DNA from: Chloroflexota bacterium
GTDB taxonomy: Bacteria; Chloroflexota; UBA11872; VXNJ01
Assembly: GCA_026708165.1 (NCBI GenBank)
Contig: JAPOVO010000227.1
Span: 1 to 14,632, forward strand
DNA: 14,632 nt
Direction: 5' to 3'
The stretch's first letter is position 1; each line of letters opens with the position of its first letter. The notes under the pieces were generated by a model. It ran no database searches, had not been told where the DNA came from, and saw only the letters and a program-made list of their open reading frames with translations. A program made the position numbers and the translations under genes. Of the stretch, positions 12,597 to 14,632 are shown one piece after another.

Positions 12597-14632
12597 TCAG
12601 GATGGCAGCACTACCTGGTAGCAGACGACTCCCAGATCATCCTCTTCAATGGGCGCGGGCGCTTCGGGAAGAGCCACGGGGCGCAATCCAAACCGCTCGA
12701 CAACCTCAACGATCCTCCGGGCGCAGTCGGTCAGGCTCACGCCGCCTCCCGTGTAGTCACGACGCAAGTCCGACAACGCTCGCAGCACCAGGTTGTTCCG
12801 GCCCACCGATAGGGCCTGGTCGCCGCCGCCGAATTCAGCGCCGGCCGGAGAGTCCGGCGCGCGCAGAATGTCCAGCGCCCACCTCTGACTGGCGGGGAGG
12901 GAAGCGGCACGCGTCCGGGGGTCTAGCAACGCATTATGCGCCGCGCAGATGTCAGCCGCCGCTACCGTAAACAGGTTTTCCAAGTCCAGGTCATCAGGAA
13001 TGCGAGCGGAAAGCCGATCCTGCGGATCTATCAGGCGGAGCATGGGCAGGTCTTCTCGATGCAATATCTCTCCCGATTGGGAGACCATCCGCCAATACCG
13101 CTCATCCCTGCGCGTTCTGCACGCGAAGAAGACGGCAGGCTCTGTAAGCGTCGGCGATTGCCGGACGAAAGCCGCCCCGATTCCCCAGGGAAGCTCGCGG
13201 AGCCTTTCCACTTCGCCTTCTTCCACGGCACGCCGGATATGCGCGCGGAACAACTCGCCCGCGAACGCGGAGCCTGTCTCGCTCTGCTCATCGAGCAGCG
13301 ACGCGTCGCCACTGGACAGGCGTTCCACAAAGGTGCTCAGGTCCGCATAAATCTGAGACTCCGGCTCTACTTGCGCAAGTACCGGCGTCTCCATGCCGAC
13401 CGACACGTTTGCCGCCAAGATCTTCTCCTGTAGCTTTGCCTCCAGTTTCAGCAGCCGCTCCATATCGCCGGGCTTCGGCAGCAGCGTGTAAAGGTAAACG
13501 GTGTCGTGAGGACTGCGCAGCCTGATAACCCGTCCGTTGCGCTGCACGACGCGCTGCGGGTTCCAGGGCATGTCGAACGAGAGCACGGCCTGGGCCTGCT
13601 GCAAGTTCTGCCCCTCGGAGAGGATGTCGGTGCTTAGCAGCACGTCCACTTCGCCGTCGTCCGGACGAAATCCCGATTCTCCGGTCACCGACTCGGGGCA
13701 GAAGCGCTCAAGCTCCCTGGCGCGGGCTTCGGCATCGATCGACGACCCGATAACCGCCGTCCAAGGCCGCCCGTTCAGCAACTCCGGATAGGCCTCTATC
13801 GCGTCTTTCAGGTACGACGCGGTGTCCTGGAACGCGGTGAATATGGCGACCTTGTCCGACGAAGTCTCGGCCATCACTCGCTTGAGCATTTGCAGTTTCG
13901 GGTCCGGGCGAGTCCTCAGCCGCTCCAATTGATCGGCCATATCGGCCAGCCGGTCCCGGTCGCGCCGCAGGTCAGGCAACAAGTAGTCGTTGAATTCCCT
14001 TTCAGGAGCGCCGGCCTCAGCGTTGGCCAGCGCTTCGTCGATGAGGTCGCTATCCAGAAGCGTGTCGTCGTCCTGGGTAGCTCCGACCAAATCTTGAACG
14101 ACCTCCGGCGGAGGCACTATCGCGAGTTCCTCTATGACCTGCAGCAACACGTCATGGGCATTGCGCATCCTCGTCACGGTCCTGAGCGCCGCATACCAGG
14201 ATGACTCGAAACGTTTCAGCAACTGAGACTGGACGAGTCCCGCCAGAGCTTCCTCGGAAGCATTTTCCTCAGCGCCGTCCAGCCGATAGGACGACGGGCG
14301 GTAGCGCGCCATCTTCAGGGCGTCGATGCCGTCATACATGGCCTGGACGATGCCGGGGAGCGATCCGTCAAGGTCGTAGCGCTGCTCGCGCAACTCAGGC
14401 TCGGGGAACTTCACCCGGGTACCGTCAACGAACCGCTCGCTGCCGTAGCGATCCTTGATAAACGCCCGGTCCCGCCGAACCGTCAGCGCGTCGATTAGCG
14501 GGAAGAGCCTGGTTTCAGACATGCGTTCGATATCCGACGCACCGGCGTCGGCGAAGAACTTCCGCAGGCTGGCGATCCGCAGAGGCCCGCCCGCCATGGC
14601 GCTGTCACGCCGCCCGCACAACGGGACGGGGT
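12597..14632 (-). CDS. SNF2-type superfamily II helicase, C-terminal part; 5' end lies beyond the right edge
   Basis: About 677 residues are in the window and the frame is open to the edge, so the true start is outside; the TTG at 14621 is only the first possible codon. Residue numbers below count from it. What is visible is the second RecA-like domain of a SNF2/HepA-like ATPase: motif IV KVAIFTAF at 257-264, motif V VDVLLSTDILSEGQNL near 325-340, SFDMPWNP, and motif VI QRNGRVIR at 360-367 with the arginine finger. A long alpha-helical linker (80-250) precedes it and a 250-residue C-terminal extension of unknown type follows. The Walker A and DEAH boxes should lie in the missing part. Related proteins carry a PLD-like nuclease N-terminus or belong to DISARM-like defence clusters, but nothing here proves either. 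Confidence 0.85.
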   Translation of the reverse strand, partial: PVPLCGRRDSAMAGGPLRIASLRKFFADAGASDIERMSETRLFPLIDALTVRRDRAFIKDRYGSERFVDGTRVKFPEPELREQRYDLDGSLPGIVQAMYDGIDALKMARYRPSSYRLDGAEENASEEALAGLVQSQLLKRFESSWYAALRTVTRMRNAHDVLLQVIEELAIVPPPEVVQDLVGATQDDDTLLDSDLIDEALANAEAGAPEREFNDYLLPDLRRDRDRLADMADQLERLRTRPDPKLQMLKRVMAETSSDKVAIFTAFQDTASYLKDAIEAYPELLNGRPWTAVIGSSIDAEARARELERFCPESVTGESGFRPDDGEVDVLLSTDILSEGQNLQQAQAVLSFDMPWNPQRVVQRNGRVIRLRSPHDTVYLYTLLPKPGDMERLLKLEAKLQEKILAANVSVGMETPVLAQVEPESQIYADLSTFVERLSSGDASLLDEQSETGSAFAGELFRAHIRRAVEEGEVERLRELPWGIGAAFVRQSPTLTEPAVFFACRTRRDERYWRMVSQSGEILHREDLPMLRLIDPQDRLSARIPDDLDLENLFTVAAADICAAHNALLDPRTRAASLPASQRWALDILRAPDSPAGAEFGGGDQALSVGRNNLVLRALSDLRRDYTGGGVSLTDCARRIVEVVERFGLRPVALPEAPAPIEEDDLGVVCYQVVLPS

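Noticed and set aside
12597..14621. TTG at 14621 as the true start of the helicase
   Set aside because: The frame stays open to the window edge, and the Walker A and DEAH motifs that must precede this region are absent, so the gene is truncated by the window.

Overview
The window (14,632 bp) is ordinary-density bacterial chromosome, GC-rich by eye, with about fifteen protein genes, no rRNA or tRNA gene, no CRISPR array and no transposase. The gene content suggests an uncultured Chloroflexota bacterium, possibly Dehalococcoidia/SAR202-like. The reasons are a luciferase-like flavin monooxygenase, a fumarylacetoacetate hydrolase-fold enzyme, a xylose isomerase-like TIM barrel and a DUF169 protein sitting together, exported proteins with carboxypeptidase-regulatory-like domains, and an intergenic hairpin of the 'GGATTCCCG...CGGGAAT' type. 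This assignment is inference from families and style; no marker gene settles it. Initiation is unusual: 10 of the 14 starts visible here are best read as GTG or TTG. TAA, TAG and TGA all act as stops, so the standard bacterial code applies.

Left part (1-4250), housekeeping. The start of rsmG (16S rRNA methyltransferase) runs off the left edge on the minus strand, divergent from a HIT-family nucleotide hydrolase/transferase. The HIT gene ends 2 nt from the end of the convergent lepB (signal peptidase I). lepB is head-to-head with lspA (signal peptidase II), so the Sec-type and lipoprotein signal peptidases share one 182-bp divergent region. lspA is followed by an RluD-family pseudouridine synthase and then a CHK/APH-like small-molecule kinase, which overlaps the synthase by 4 nt; the three probably form one operon.

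Middle part (4275-11238), catabolic and cell-surface genes, mostly single units. These are a minus-strand TIM-barrel sugar isomerase/epimerase-like protein, a plus-strand FAH-family hydrolase, a minus-strand exported and membrane-anchored beta-rich protein, a plus-strand Cys-rich DUF169 protein, a plus-strand membrane-anchored propeller-like protein and a plus-strand LLM flavin oxidoreductase. The two longest gaps are 7360-7619 (an inverted repeat and a weak promoter candidate) and 5079-5324 (nothing convincing seen).

Right part (11239-14632), minus strand. A hairpin repeat lies in the convergent gap. Then, in transcription order from the right edge, come the C-terminal two thirds or so of a SNF2-type helicase (5' end outside the window), dsbB and a TlpA/thioredoxin-fold protein with a DsbA-type CPHC active site. 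dsbB and the thioredoxin gene overlap by 4 nt and look like a complete envelope disulfide-forming pair. A perfect 8-bp-arm palindrome lies directly before dsbB.

I found no clear evidence of a wholly new system. The most worthwhile leads are the dsbB/CPHC-TlpA pair with its palindromic upstream site, the in-frame leader ORF before lspA, and the helicase whose missing neighbours to the right might be a defence locus.
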